64,000 nucleotides of DNA from Eubacterium sp. AM49-13BH (lineage in GTDB: Bacteria > Bacillota > Clostridia > Lachnospirales > Lachnospiraceae), in NCBI RefSeq assembly GCF_003464165.1, contig NZ_QSEK01000001.1, positions 68,389-132,388 of the forward strand, read 5' to 3'. The notes beneath the pieces are model-generated. The model was not told where the DNA came from, ran no database searches, and was given only the letters and a program-made list of their open reading frames with translations. The stretch's first letter is position 1, and each line of letters opens with the position of its first letter. The position numbers were made by a program, and so were the translations under genes. Shown here piece after piece: positions 46,234-53,923 of the stretch.

Positions 46234-46602
46234 ATGTTCACTATAGATGTCATGTCGCGAGTGCCAGTCTATGAACAGCTCATTAAGCAGGTGGAAGACC
46301 AGGTGCTTAAAGGGATTATGAAGGAAGGCGATAAGATGCCATCGGTACGGTCTTTGTCGATGGAACTGTCTACTAATCCGAATACAATCCAGAAAGCATA
46401 CATGGAGCTGGACAGAAGAGGAATTCTGGTGAGTGTACCGGGAAAGGGCTCTTTTATATCGGCAGAAGCGTTAAAGATTGTCGGGAATCAGTCTAAGGAA
46501 AAGCTTTCAGATCTTAAGGCGATTGTAAGAAAGCTTGCATACGCAGGGGTGAGTAAGAGTGAGATAACAGATATGATTGAGGAGGTTTATAAGAAAATAT
46601 GA
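46234..46602 (+). CDS. GntR-family regulator, YtrA type
   Basis: A 122-residue regulator: GntR winged helix (about 10-75; PVYEQLIKQVEDQVLKGIMK then EGDKMPSVRSLSMELSTNPN, TIQKAYMELDRRGIL) and a short C-terminal helix pair instead of a ligand domain, the YtrA plan. AAAGGA precedes the ATG. Its stop overlaps the ATG of an ABC ATPase (ATGA), so it is the first gene of a GntR-ATPase-permease operon. It most likely represses this operon through the dyad at 46156-46186; YtrA operons often respond to cell-envelope antibiotics. Confidence 0.93.
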   Translation: MFTIDVMSRVPVYEQLIKQVEDQVLKGIMKEGDKMPSVRSLSMELSTNPNTIQKAYMELDRRGILVSVPGKGSFISAEALKIVGNQSKEKLSDLKAIVRKLAYAGVSKSEITDMIEEVYKKI

Positions 46603-47510
46603 TAGAGGTAAAAGGTGTTACTAAATCATTTGATGACTTTACAGCACTTGACAATGTTACCTGTAATATAGCGGAGGGCTGTATATATGGTATGGTTGGT
46701 TCTAACGGTGCAGGAAAGTCTACGCTGCTAAGAGTCCTGTCAGGGATATATAAGGCAGATAAGGGAGAAGCAATAATCGATGGAATTAATGTGTATGAGA
46801 ATACATACATGAAGAATAAGCTGGTGTTCGTTGCAGATGAATTATTCTTTCTTGCAGGCACGAACATGAAGAGCATGGCTAAGTTCTATAGTTCAATATA
46901 TGATAATTTTGATATGGACAGATTCGCAGAACTTACGAAAAAATTTGGACTTGATCCATCTAAGAGTATATCAAACTTTTCAAAAGGAATGAAGAGACAG
47001 GCAGCTATAATACTTGCACTTTCAACCAGAGCTAAGTATATGTTCTTTGATGAAACATTTGACGGGCTTGATCCTGTTATGCGTAATCTTGTCAAGAAGT
47101 TAATATGTGGTGATGTTGCAGATAATAACGCTACTGTTATAGTTACATCACATTCATTAAGAGAGTTAGAAGACTTATGTGATCATTTGTCACTTCTTCA
47201 CAAAGGCGGGCTGGTGCTAGACAGCGATGTATTTGAACTAAAGACGAGTCAGTTCAAGGTACAGGTAGCTTTTAAGGATGATTTTGATGAGAGTAAGTTT
47301 GAGGGCATTAGGATTACTAGATACCGTCAGGAGGGTTCAGTTGCCAACATGATAGTAAGTGGTGACAGGGAACAGACTATTGACATTATAAATGCCATGA
47401 ATCCGGTAGTATTTGATGTCCTCCCGCTTACACTTGAAGAGGTATTTACTTATGAGATGGAAGCGCTCGGTTATACATTTGATGTGAAGGGGGATAAGAC
47501 GCATGAATAA
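46599..47510 (+). CDS. ABC transporter ATPase of the GntR operon
   Basis: A 303-residue ATPase: Walker A GMVGSNGAGKSTLLRVL, signature NFSKGMKRQAAIILALS, Walker B KYMFFDETFDGLD and H-loop VTSHSLRELEDLCDH, followed by a C-terminal domain of about 80 residues. It overlaps the regulator by 4 bases and the permease by 8, so all three are coupled. Resembles YtrB-type ATPases linked with envelope stress. Confidence 0.93.
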   Translation: MIEVKGVTKSFDDFTALDNVTCNIAEGCIYGMVGSNGAGKSTLLRVLSGIYKADKGEAIIDGINVYENTYMKNKLVFVADELFFLAGTNMKSMAKFYSSIYDNFDMDRFAELTKKFGLDPSKSISNFSKGMKRQAAIILALSTRAKYMFFDETFDGLDPVMRNLVKKLICGDVADNNATVIVTSHSLRELEDLCDHLSLLHKGGLVLDSDVFELKTSQFKVQVAFKDDFDESKFEGIRITRYRQEGSVANMIVSGDREQTIDIINAMNPVVFDVLPLTLEEVFTYEMEALGYTFDVKGDKTHE

Positions 47511-49605
47511 TAAGAAAGTATTCAGCTTTCATATGTTTTTACAGACATTGAAGCAGACAAGGCTTGCAGGCTTTATAATGATGGCGGTAATTACACTTAT
47601 ATCAGTTGTACCGATTATTTCATCATTAAGCTATATTAAAGAATATAAACAGGTTAATAATGTAGGTGGAATTTCGGGGAATTATTTTCTGGTATTAGTA
47701 TTCATAATTGTTGTACCTGTTATATCATTGATAGTATGGAGTTTTCTTAATAAGAGAAGCAGCAGTGATTTTTATCATTCAATTCCATATACAAGATTGT
47801 GCATATATCTTAGCAAGACGGCAGCAATACTTACATGGATTGCCGGAATACTTGTTGTGTCATATGTATCACAGGCAGTTTTATTCATGGCTAACAGGCA
47901 GTATTTTAATGTTGATTATGCAACAATGTTCCGTATGTATCTTTCAATATTTATATGCAGCCTTTTATGCATGGCAATTATAAATGTATCAATATCCATT
48001 ACAGGAAACATATTAAGCAATATATGTGTTACAGGACTTATAATGTTTCTTCCAAGATTTATTGCGTTAATGGTTACAGAACTGACTGTGTTTCATGGAG
48101 AAACTTACATGATAAGTAACAGTGGTGTGGGGTTACTTGATTCTTCCAACAATATGATTGTTGGCTGGGTATTTTCTGTATTTGATATGTACAATGGTTC
48201 ATCAGGAATTGCAGATATGGTTCTCAGCCTTACAAGTAACTTATATACACTCGTGCTTGCACTTATATATATAGCGCTTGGCGCACTTCTCTTTGTAAAG
48301 AGAAAAAGTGAGACAGCAGGAAAAGCAGCTAATGGAAAGGTTCTGCCAATGATTATCAGAACACTTATCGGCTTTTCAATTGCGTTTATAGGTGTAATGA
48401 TAGCATATACAAGTATAGACAATGATGAGACAATAGCAGTTGTTGTGCTGTTTATTGTAAGTGCATTGGTTGTGTTTGTTTATGAATGTATAGTAAGTAA
48501 GAAGATGAATGTTATAAAGCAGTGTATTCCATCAATTCTTCTTGGATATGTTCTTGCAGTGGTAATTGGAACAGGAGCTAATTCATTTGGCAAATATGAG
48601 GCATCATACGAACCGGATGCTTCAAAACTTGCGTATGTATCAATCCAGCCAATGGATATGTATTATGCTTCAGATAACGGATATTTCAGCTCTATATCAT
48701 CGAAGGTTCAGTTTACAGATGAAGAGATTCTCAAATATGTATCGGAGAAATTTGGGGCATATAAAGATAAATGTATATCAAATGGTGTTCATAATTATAT
48801 TTATAACGGCAGAGGTTCAGTGACTAATTATAAGGTTGGTTTCAGACAGAACGGTGTTACACATTACAGAAGGATTCAGCTTACAGACAGTGATGCCAAT
48901 AAACTTGCAAGTCTGTTAAAGAAGGATGAGAATTTTGTTAAGGCTTATATGGAACTTCCGGATAGTGACAAGATTTCTGTTAATTATATAAAAGGTAATA
49001 TGGAGGATTCTGACTGTAAGGATATATATGAAACAATTACAAGTGAAATTAAACAGATTGGTTTTGAGAAATGGTATCAGATAGTTACTTCAGATGCTGA
49101 TACATTCTTGATGTCAGTACGGTTTTCAAAAAATGGCGTTACTTATGATATGGTTCTTCCAATCAGTAAGAATATGCCACAATCTTATAATAAGTATATT
49201 AGTATACGGAATGAATATGCCATTAGGAATAATGAAAAAGAGCTTGGGACAATGAGCGACATTTTAAAGCAGTATTTAAATGACAGTTCCAGAACATGGG
49301 ATAAATATACTAGTGGATATGAAACTCTTTCAGCAGTTCTTGTATATAATGATACCAGAACATATATTGACCTGGATTCGTATGTAAGAAAAGATGAAGA
49401 AAGAGCACAAAAAGTATTAAATGGGCTTATAGAGTCCCTTGACAAGAAGAATTTTAATAAAAATATAAATGCAGATAATCCTTGTATTGTATTGAATTAT
49501 GAAAAGTATAATCCTGACAACGGTAAATCTGTTCTGGCAGATGCTATTATACAGTTAGATGGTTATACAAGGACAGAAGATTATATATCTGATATTGATT
49601 ATTAA
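47503..49605 (+). CDS. ABC-2-type permease with a large outside domain
   Basis: A 700-residue membrane protein. Helices at about 20-40, 62-85, 105-130, 150-200, 245-265 and three more to residue 365, then a hydrophilic part of more than 300 residues (from ASYEPDASKLAYVSIQPMD) predicted to lie outside. SSSDFYHSIPYTRLCIYLSK is the loop typical of bacitracin/YtrCD-like permeases. It forms an exporter or sensor with the ATPase at 46599. Substrate unknown. Confidence 0.85.
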   Translation: MNNKKVFSFHMFLQTLKQTRLAGFIMMAVITLISVVPIISSLSYIKEYKQVNNVGGISGNYFLVLVFIIVVPVISLIVWSFLNKRSSSDFYHSIPYTRLCIYLSKTAAILTWIAGILVVSYVSQAVLFMANRQYFNVDYATMFRMYLSIFICSLLCMAIINVSISITGNILSNICVTGLIMFLPRFIALMVTELTVFHGETYMISNSGVGLLDSSNNMIVGWVFSVFDMYNGSSGIADMVLSLTSNLYTLVLALIYIALGALLFVKRKSETAGKAANGKVLPMIIRTLIGFSIAFIGVMIAYTSIDNDETIAVVVLFIVSALVVFVYECIVSKKMNVIKQCIPSILLGYVLAVVIGTGANSFGKYEASYEPDASKLAYVSIQPMDMYYASDNGYFSSISSKVQFTDEEILKYVSEKFGAYKDKCISNGVHNYIYNGRGSVTNYKVGFRQNGVTHYRRIQLTDSDANKLASLLKKDENFVKAYMELPDSDKISVNYIKGNMEDSDCKDIYETITSEIKQIGFEKWYQIVTSDADTFLMSVRFSKNGVTYDMVLPISKNMPQSYNKYISIRNEYAIRNNEKELGTMSDILKQYLNDSSRTWDKYTSGYETLSAVLVYNDTRTYIDLDSYVRKDEERAQKVLNGLIESLDKKNFNKNINADNPCIVLNYEKYNPDNGKSVLADAIIQLDGYTRTEDYISDIDY

Positions 49606-49617
49606 TTACTTTTTGTG

Positions 49618-49646
49618 TTGAAATAATGTAATATAATAAGTATAAT
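49618..49646 (+). promoter_or_regulatory. Promoter of glf
   Basis: TTGAAA (49618-49623) and TATAAT (49641-49646), spacer 17 bp. Transcription would begin near 49652, at the hairpin that follows. Confidence 0.65.
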
Positions 49647-49647
49647 T

Positions 49648-49677
49648 AATGGGATGGTGCGTCGGCATCATCCCATT
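49648..49677 (+). terminator. Strong hairpin at the glf transcription start
   Basis: AATGGGATGGTGC (49648-49660) pairs with GCATCATCCCATT (49665-49677), one G-T wobble, loop GTCG, followed by ATTTA. Probably the terminator for the ABC operon, with a poor T tract. It also overlaps the presumed start of the glf transcript. Confidence 0.6.
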
Positions 49678-49703
49678 ATTTAAGATAGAAAAGGAACAGG
49701 ATT

Positions 49704-50843
49704 ATGTATGATTATTTAATAGTAGGAGCCGGACTTTTCGGTTCAGTGTTTGCACATGAGGCAGCAAGAGCAGGAAAGAAGGTTCTTGTAATAGATAAGA
49801 GAAATAATATTGCCGGTAATGTATATACAGAGAAGATGGAAGGTATTAATGTGCATGTATATGGTGCGCACATTTTTCATACCAATAATAAGAAGGTGTG
49901 GGAGTATCTTTCACAGTTTACTACATTTAACAGATTCACTAATTCACCTGTTGCTAATTATAAGGGGGAACTGTATTCACTGCCATTTAATATGTATACC
50001 TTCAATAAGATGTGGGGCGTTGTGACACCACAGGAGGCTGCAGAAAGAATTGAGCAGCAGAGAAAGGAAGCAGGAATCACAGAGCCTAAGAACCTTGAGG
50101 AGCAGGCTATAAGTCTTGTCGGAACTGATATATACGAGAAGCTTATTAAGGGATATACACAGAAGCAGTGGGGCAGACCATGTAATGAGCTTCCATCATT
50201 TATTATCAAGAGACTTCCTGTAAGACTTACATTTGATAATAATTATTTTAACGCGCTTTATCAGGGAATCCCTGAGGGCGGATATACTAAGATGGTCGCC
50301 AATATGCTTAATGATAGCGAGCTTTCCGGAAGCATTGAGGTAAGACTTGGCGTTGATTATCTTGCATCTGCTGATGCTAAGGAAGAATTAGACAGTCAGG
50401 CTGAAAAGGTTGTATATACAGGTGCGATAGACGCATACTTTGATTATAAGCTTGGTAATCTTGAATACCGTTCAGTAAGGTTTGAAACAGAGACTCTGGA
50501 TACTCCTAATTTTCAGGGTAATGCAGCAGTTAATTATACTGATGCCGAAACTCCATGGACAAGAATTATTGAACACAAATGGTTTGAGTTCGGTAAGGAT
50601 GAGAATGGCGACGACATTCCTAAGACTGTTATCAGCCGTGAATACAGCTCTGAGTGGAAGCCGGGTGATGAGCCATATTATCCTGTAAATGATGAGAAGA
50701 ACGGCGCTTTATATGCACAGTATAAGGAACTTGCTGACGCTGAAAGCAAAGTTATATTCGGCGGACGTCTTGGTGAGTACAAATATTATGACATGGATGC
50801 TGTTGTGGCAGCAGCACTTGACTGTGCCGCAAATAATATATAA
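49704..50843 (+). CDS. glf: UDP-galactopyranose mutase
   Basis: Interconverts UDP-galactopyranose and UDP-galactofuranose, giving the donor for galactofuranose in surface glycans. The 379-residue flavoprotein begins YDYLIVGAGLFGSVFAHEAA (FAD-binding GxGxxG), then NIAGNVYTEKMEGINVHVYG, GAHIFHTNNKKVWEYL, GYTQKQWGRPCNELP and TGAIDAYFDYKLGNLEYRSV, all standard for Glf. AAAGGAACAGG precedes the ATG. It stands alone behind its own promoter. The galactofuranosyltransferase is not identified; one of the GT2 enzymes may serve. Confidence 0.97.
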   Translation: MYDYLIVGAGLFGSVFAHEAARAGKKVLVIDKRNNIAGNVYTEKMEGINVHVYGAHIFHTNNKKVWEYLSQFTTFNRFTNSPVANYKGELYSLPFNMYTFNKMWGVVTPQEAAERIEQQRKEAGITEPKNLEEQAISLVGTDIYEKLIKGYTQKQWGRPCNELPSFIIKRLPVRLTFDNNYFNALYQGIPEGGYTKMVANMLNDSELSGSIEVRLGVDYLASADAKEELDSQAEKVVYTGAIDAYFDYKLGNLEYRSVRFETETLDTPNFQGNAAVNYTDAETPWTRIIEHKWFEFGKDENGDDIPKTVISREYSSEWKPGDEPYYPVNDEKNGALYAQYKELADAESKVIFGGRLGEYKYYDMDAVVAAALDCAANNI

Positions 50844-50855
50844 TTGCAGGTGGTG

Positions 50856-50881
50856 GGGGTGACCCATAATAAAGTCACCCC
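50856..50881. terminator. Hairpin between convergent glf and the small minus-strand gene
   Basis: GGGGTGAC (50856-50863) and GTCACCCC (50874-50881), perfect 8 bp, loop of 10. The minus-strand gene's TGA stop lies within one arm. T tracts are poor on both strands, so termination may be weak. Confidence 0.55.
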
Positions 50882-51129
50882 TGAAAATTGTCACTTGCCT
50901 TGCGGTCACATAACTGACTATATATATCAGGACCAAGTCCTGTCTGTAATTCTGTGTAGGCTTTTCTTAACTGTTCGTCAGTCATATGCTCACGTCTTCT
51001 TTCGATTGCATTAATGCTGTCGACAATCACTTTGTCCTGATTATCGTGAGTTTCCCAATTATACATAGTTTTCCCTTTTACGATAGATTTATTGTTGTTG
51101 TCTGTTGGAAGATTTTCTGAGTTATTCAT
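50875..51129 (-). CDS. Small conserved-looking protein of unknown function
   Basis: An 84-residue hydrophilic protein with no signal or membrane segment. The first 20 residues are polar and probably disordered; the rest is helical (VIVDSINAIERRREHMTDEQ, LRKAYTELQTGLGPDIYSQL). The ATG at 51129 is preceded by GAGGTG at normal distance, upstream DNA is AT-rich with repeated ATATCTTATATA text, and it does not lie opposite another gene, so I take it as real. I do not recognise the family. Confidence 0.65.
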   Translation of the reverse strand: MNNSENLPTDNNNKSIVKGKTMYNWETHDNQDKVIVDSINAIERRREHMTDEQLRKAYTELQTGLGPDIYSQLCDRKASDNFQG

Positions 51130-51201
51130 AAATTCACCTCATTATAATATATAAGATATTTTTTATATAAGATATTATCTGCATTAATTCCCTGTCTATA
51201 C

Positions 51202-51230
51202 TTGAAAAACATGGCATAGCATTGTAATAT
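51202..51230 (+). promoter_or_regulatory. Promoter of the GT2 gene at 51265
   Basis: TTGAAA (51202-51207), 17-bp spacer, TAATAT (51225-51230). Confidence 0.55.
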
Positions 51231-51264
51231 TAAAGGGTGTGTAAACATCAGAGGGAGAGTATAA

Positions 51265-52005
51265 ATGTTAAATCTAAATGGTATGCTGTCTATTGTTATG
51301 CCGGCTTACAATGAGGAAAAACTTATATATCACAGTATCATGGAAACCTTGAGAATTGTTGAAAAGTTTGTTCCTGAATTGGAGATTATTGCGGTTAATG
51401 ATGGCAGTAAGGATAATACCAAAGCTGAGATAGAAAGAGCTATCAAGCAGGATAGCCGTGTGCGTATGGTAAGTTCTGAAAAGAACAGAGGCAAGGGTAA
51501 TGCAATAATTGCCGGAGTGTCGCAGGTTGAAGGAAAGTATGTCGCATTTGTTGATGCAGACCTTGAACTTAATCCATCACAGTTAGAAGGTTATCTTAAG
51601 AAAATGCTTGATGATAATAAAGATGTTGTTATAGGCTGTAAGTTCCTTAAGGATTCCAAGCTTGATTATCCGTTTAAGAGGAAAGTGATAAGCATGGGTT
51701 ATTATATAATGCTTCTAGTCTTGTTCCATCTTAATGTTAAGGATACGCAGACCGGGCTCAAGGTATTCAGGGTTGAGGCAATCAAGCCAGTTGCACATCT
51801 TATAAGAACATCAGGTTTTGCATATGATATAGAACTTTTAGTGGCAATTCACAGAAGAGGATTTTCGATAGCACAGATGCCTGTGGAGGTTGTATATGTC
51901 AGGGATTCCGGTGTAAAGCGTATAGGAATGAAAGATATATGGCAGGCATTCTGCGATACATGGGCAATATTCGGGAGAGTTTATTTCAGACACTATTATG
52001 ATTAA
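51265..52005 (+). CDS. GT2 glycosyltransferase, polyprenyl-phosphate sugar synthase-like
   Basis: A 246-residue GT-A enzyme: LSIVMPAYNEEKLIYHSIME, AVNDGSKDNTKAEI, AFVDADLELNPSQLEGYLKK (metal-binding DAD) and DTQTGLKVFRVEAIKP. This is the dolichyl-phosphate sugar synthase group, without a C-terminal membrane part. AGAGGGAGAG precedes the ATG. Donor probably GDP-mannose or UDP-glucose. It may supply lipid-linked sugar to the DUF2142 protein, with GtrA as flippase. Right after its stop comes an in-frame stretch of unrelated coding-like sequence (52006-52198). Confidence 0.88.
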   Translation: MLNLNGMLSIVMPAYNEEKLIYHSIMETLRIVEKFVPELEIIAVNDGSKDNTKAEIERAIKQDSRVRMVSSEKNRGKGNAIIAGVSQVEGKYVAFVDADLELNPSQLEGYLKKMLDDNKDVVIGCKFLKDSKLDYPFKRKVISMGYYIMLLVLFHLNVKDTQTGLKVFRVEAIKPVAHLIRTSGFAYDIELLVAIHRRGFSIAQMPVEVVYVRDSGVKRIGMKDIWQAFCDTWAIFGRVYFRHYYD

Positions 52006-52198
52006 TCAGGAGCTGTTGCATCTGATGAGGCAAGTTATCGTATTAACCTTGCTAAAGATTATAAGATAACATATACGGTTGAATACAGGTTTAAAGATCC
52101 GAAATCAGGCTGGATAAAAAATACTGCGAGACTGGAAATTATTGTTATGTCAGGTGAAAAGGAATCAACACAGCAGGAAACAAAGGAAGAGGTTTAGT
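52006..52198 (+). pseudogene. Gene remnant encoding an Ig-like surface-protein fragment
   Basis: From the GT2 stop codon onward the same frame stays open for 63 codons to a TAG at 52196-52198. It reads like the end of a secreted protein: NLAKDYKITYTVEYRFKDPK, SGWIKNTARLEIIVMSGEKE and an acidic STQQETKEEV tail. There is no start codon with ribosome site. It is best seen as the 3' remnant of a deleted surface-protein gene. The acidic tail recalls the linkers of the lysozyme gene that follows. Confidence 0.45.
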
Positions 52199-52209
52199 GA
52201 GAAGCAGAT

Positions 52210-53823
52210 ATGGACGATACAGAGATTAATACAACAGATACAAATGAGACTGAGCCAGAAGGCAAAGAGATAGAAGAAAAAGAAAAGTATGAGGTGCTTG
52301 AGGTAGATAAAGTACCTGAGAGTTATAAGGAAAAGATGGCAGCCTTCTTCAAAGTCAGGAAGCATGTTATTATGACTGCAGTGCTGACATCAGTAGCTTT
52401 AATAGTGGCAATTGTTGCAATTGTAGTAGGAGTTAATATCAATAAAACACTTAAGAAGCATCAGCCGGAAATAGTTGAAGCAGCAGAGACTGAGACAGAA
52501 ACTCAACCAGAGACTAAGACACAGGAAGAAACAACCGAAGAGACAGAGACAGAAGAAGAATCAACAGAGGAAGAGACTTATCAGGTGATAGAGAATATCA
52601 TGACTAAGGTTGTTAAGGATAGCACTGTTACGCAAAAGGAAGATCCGATTAAGAATAGGAATAATGAATCTTCAGGCGAAGTTATAAAGCCAGTTTCCTA
52701 TGTTGATAATGCTGTTTCTGGAAGCGTAAGCGTATCATCTGTTAAGAAATCTGGCGATGATATTGTGTATACTGTGAAGAGCAGGAAAGCAAAGGATTTC
52801 ACAGAGAAACAGATTGCAGGATGTGTTAAAGGTTCTGTTCTTGTACAGGAGAATGAGCAGGAAAATAAATATACAGGCTATATATATGAGACTGGAGTGG
52901 TAGAAGTTACTGGTGGAAGCGAAAAGGTTGTCACAACATTTCTTATGAAGAATGATTCTAAGAATGATGAGACAAAGGAAACATCAGAAAATATAAGGAC
53001 TTTATCAAATATAGAAGAAACTTCACAATTGGAATCAGAAAGTTCAACCGAAAGTAAGAAAGTTTCGTATATAGTTATGGAGGTTGAAGCACAGATAGAA
53101 TATATATATGCTGACGGATGGCAGAATATCAAAGGAAAAAATTATTACTTTGAAGACTCTAATGCTGTAACAGGATGGAAGAATATCGACGGAGTACAGT
53201 ACTATTTCAATGAGGATGGTTCACTTGGTTCATCACTTGTAATTGATGTTTCAAGATATAATGGCAGTATTGACTGGGATAGTGTTAGGGCTTCCGGTAT
53301 TAATTATGCAATGATAAGAGTTGGCTACAGGGGATATGAGACAGCTAATCTTGTCCTAGACAACAGATTTCATGAGAACATGAGCCAGGCAATCGCAGCA
53401 GGAGTTAAAGTAGGTGCATATATTGTTACCCAGGCGGTGAATACTACTGAGGCAGTTGAAGAGGCCAGCTTTATTGTATCAGCCTGCAGTGGATATAACA
53501 TATCACTTCCGCTTGCTATAGATGTAGAAAGCGCAGGTAATGGAAGTGGACGAGGAGATAAGATATCATCATCACAGAGAACAGCAGTTGTTAATGCATT
53601 TGCACAGACTGTGAATAATTGTGGATATTCAGCGGTTGTATATGCGAATAAAGACTGGATGAATAACCGTATGTATGCTGGTAATATAAGCTGCAGCGTA
53701 TGGCTTGCACAGTACAGAAGCCAGTGTACTTACACAGGTCATTTTTCAATGTGGCAGTTTACTGATAAAGCAAGAGTTAATGGAATATCAGGATATGTTG
53801 ATATGAGTGTATGGAAACATTAA
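52210..53823 (+). CDS. GH25 lysozyme with membrane anchor and cell-wall-binding repeats
   Basis: A 537-residue muramidase. N-terminal cytoplasmic 50 residues, a membrane helix (about 52-76), a Thr/Glu-rich linker (to about 130), a middle region, then two cell-wall-binding-type repeats at about 298-340 (WQNIKGKNYYFEDSNAVTGW, KNIDGVQYYFNEDGS) and a C-terminal GH25 domain (about 342-537): SLVIDVSRYNGSIDWDSVRA, AMIRVGYRGYE, LPLAIDVESAG with catalytic acids, and HFSMWQFTDKARVNGISGYV. Such repeats bind choline in pneumococcal enzymes, which suits the LicA/LicC/LicD-like genes here. It probably trims peptidoglycan at sites carrying the decorated polymer. Confidence 0.92.
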   Translation: MDDTEINTTDTNETEPEGKEIEEKEKYEVLEVDKVPESYKEKMAAFFKVRKHVIMTAVLTSVALIVAIVAIVVGVNINKTLKKHQPEIVEAAETETETQPETKTQEETTEETETEEESTEEETYQVIENIMTKVVKDSTVTQKEDPIKNRNNESSGEVIKPVSYVDNAVSGSVSVSSVKKSGDDIVYTVKSRKAKDFTEKQIAGCVKGSVLVQENEQENKYTGYIYETGVVEVTGGSEKVVTTFLMKNDSKNDETKETSENIRTLSNIEETSQLESESSTESKKVSYIVMEVEAQIEYIYADGWQNIKGKNYYFEDSNAVTGWKNIDGVQYYFNEDGSLGSSLVIDVSRYNGSIDWDSVRASGINYAMIRVGYRGYETANLVLDNRFHENMSQAIAAGVKVGAYIVTQAVNTTEAVEEASFIVSACSGYNISLPLAIDVESAGNGSGRGDKISSSQRTAVVNAFAQTVNNCGYSAVVYANKDWMNNRMYAGNISCSVWLAQYRSQCTYTGHFSMWQFTDKARVNGISGYVDMSVWKH

Positions 53824-53861
53824 ATGACTATATAAGTGACTATATAAAACAACTGAAAAAC

Positions 53862-53890
53862 GTGACATTTCTTTAACAGAGTGGTATAAT
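53862..53890 (+). promoter_or_regulatory. Promoter of the gene at 53924
   Basis: GTGACA (53862-53867), 17-bp spacer, TATAAT (53885-53890). Confidence 0.6.
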
Positions 53891-53923
53891 CAATCGGAGT
53901 GTATATTCACGAGGAGATAAAGT

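Noticed and set aside
53826..53850. GACTATATAA direct repeats downstream of the lysozyme gene as a regulatory site
   Set aside because: Only two short AT-rich copies, with no dyad and not placed over a promoter element.
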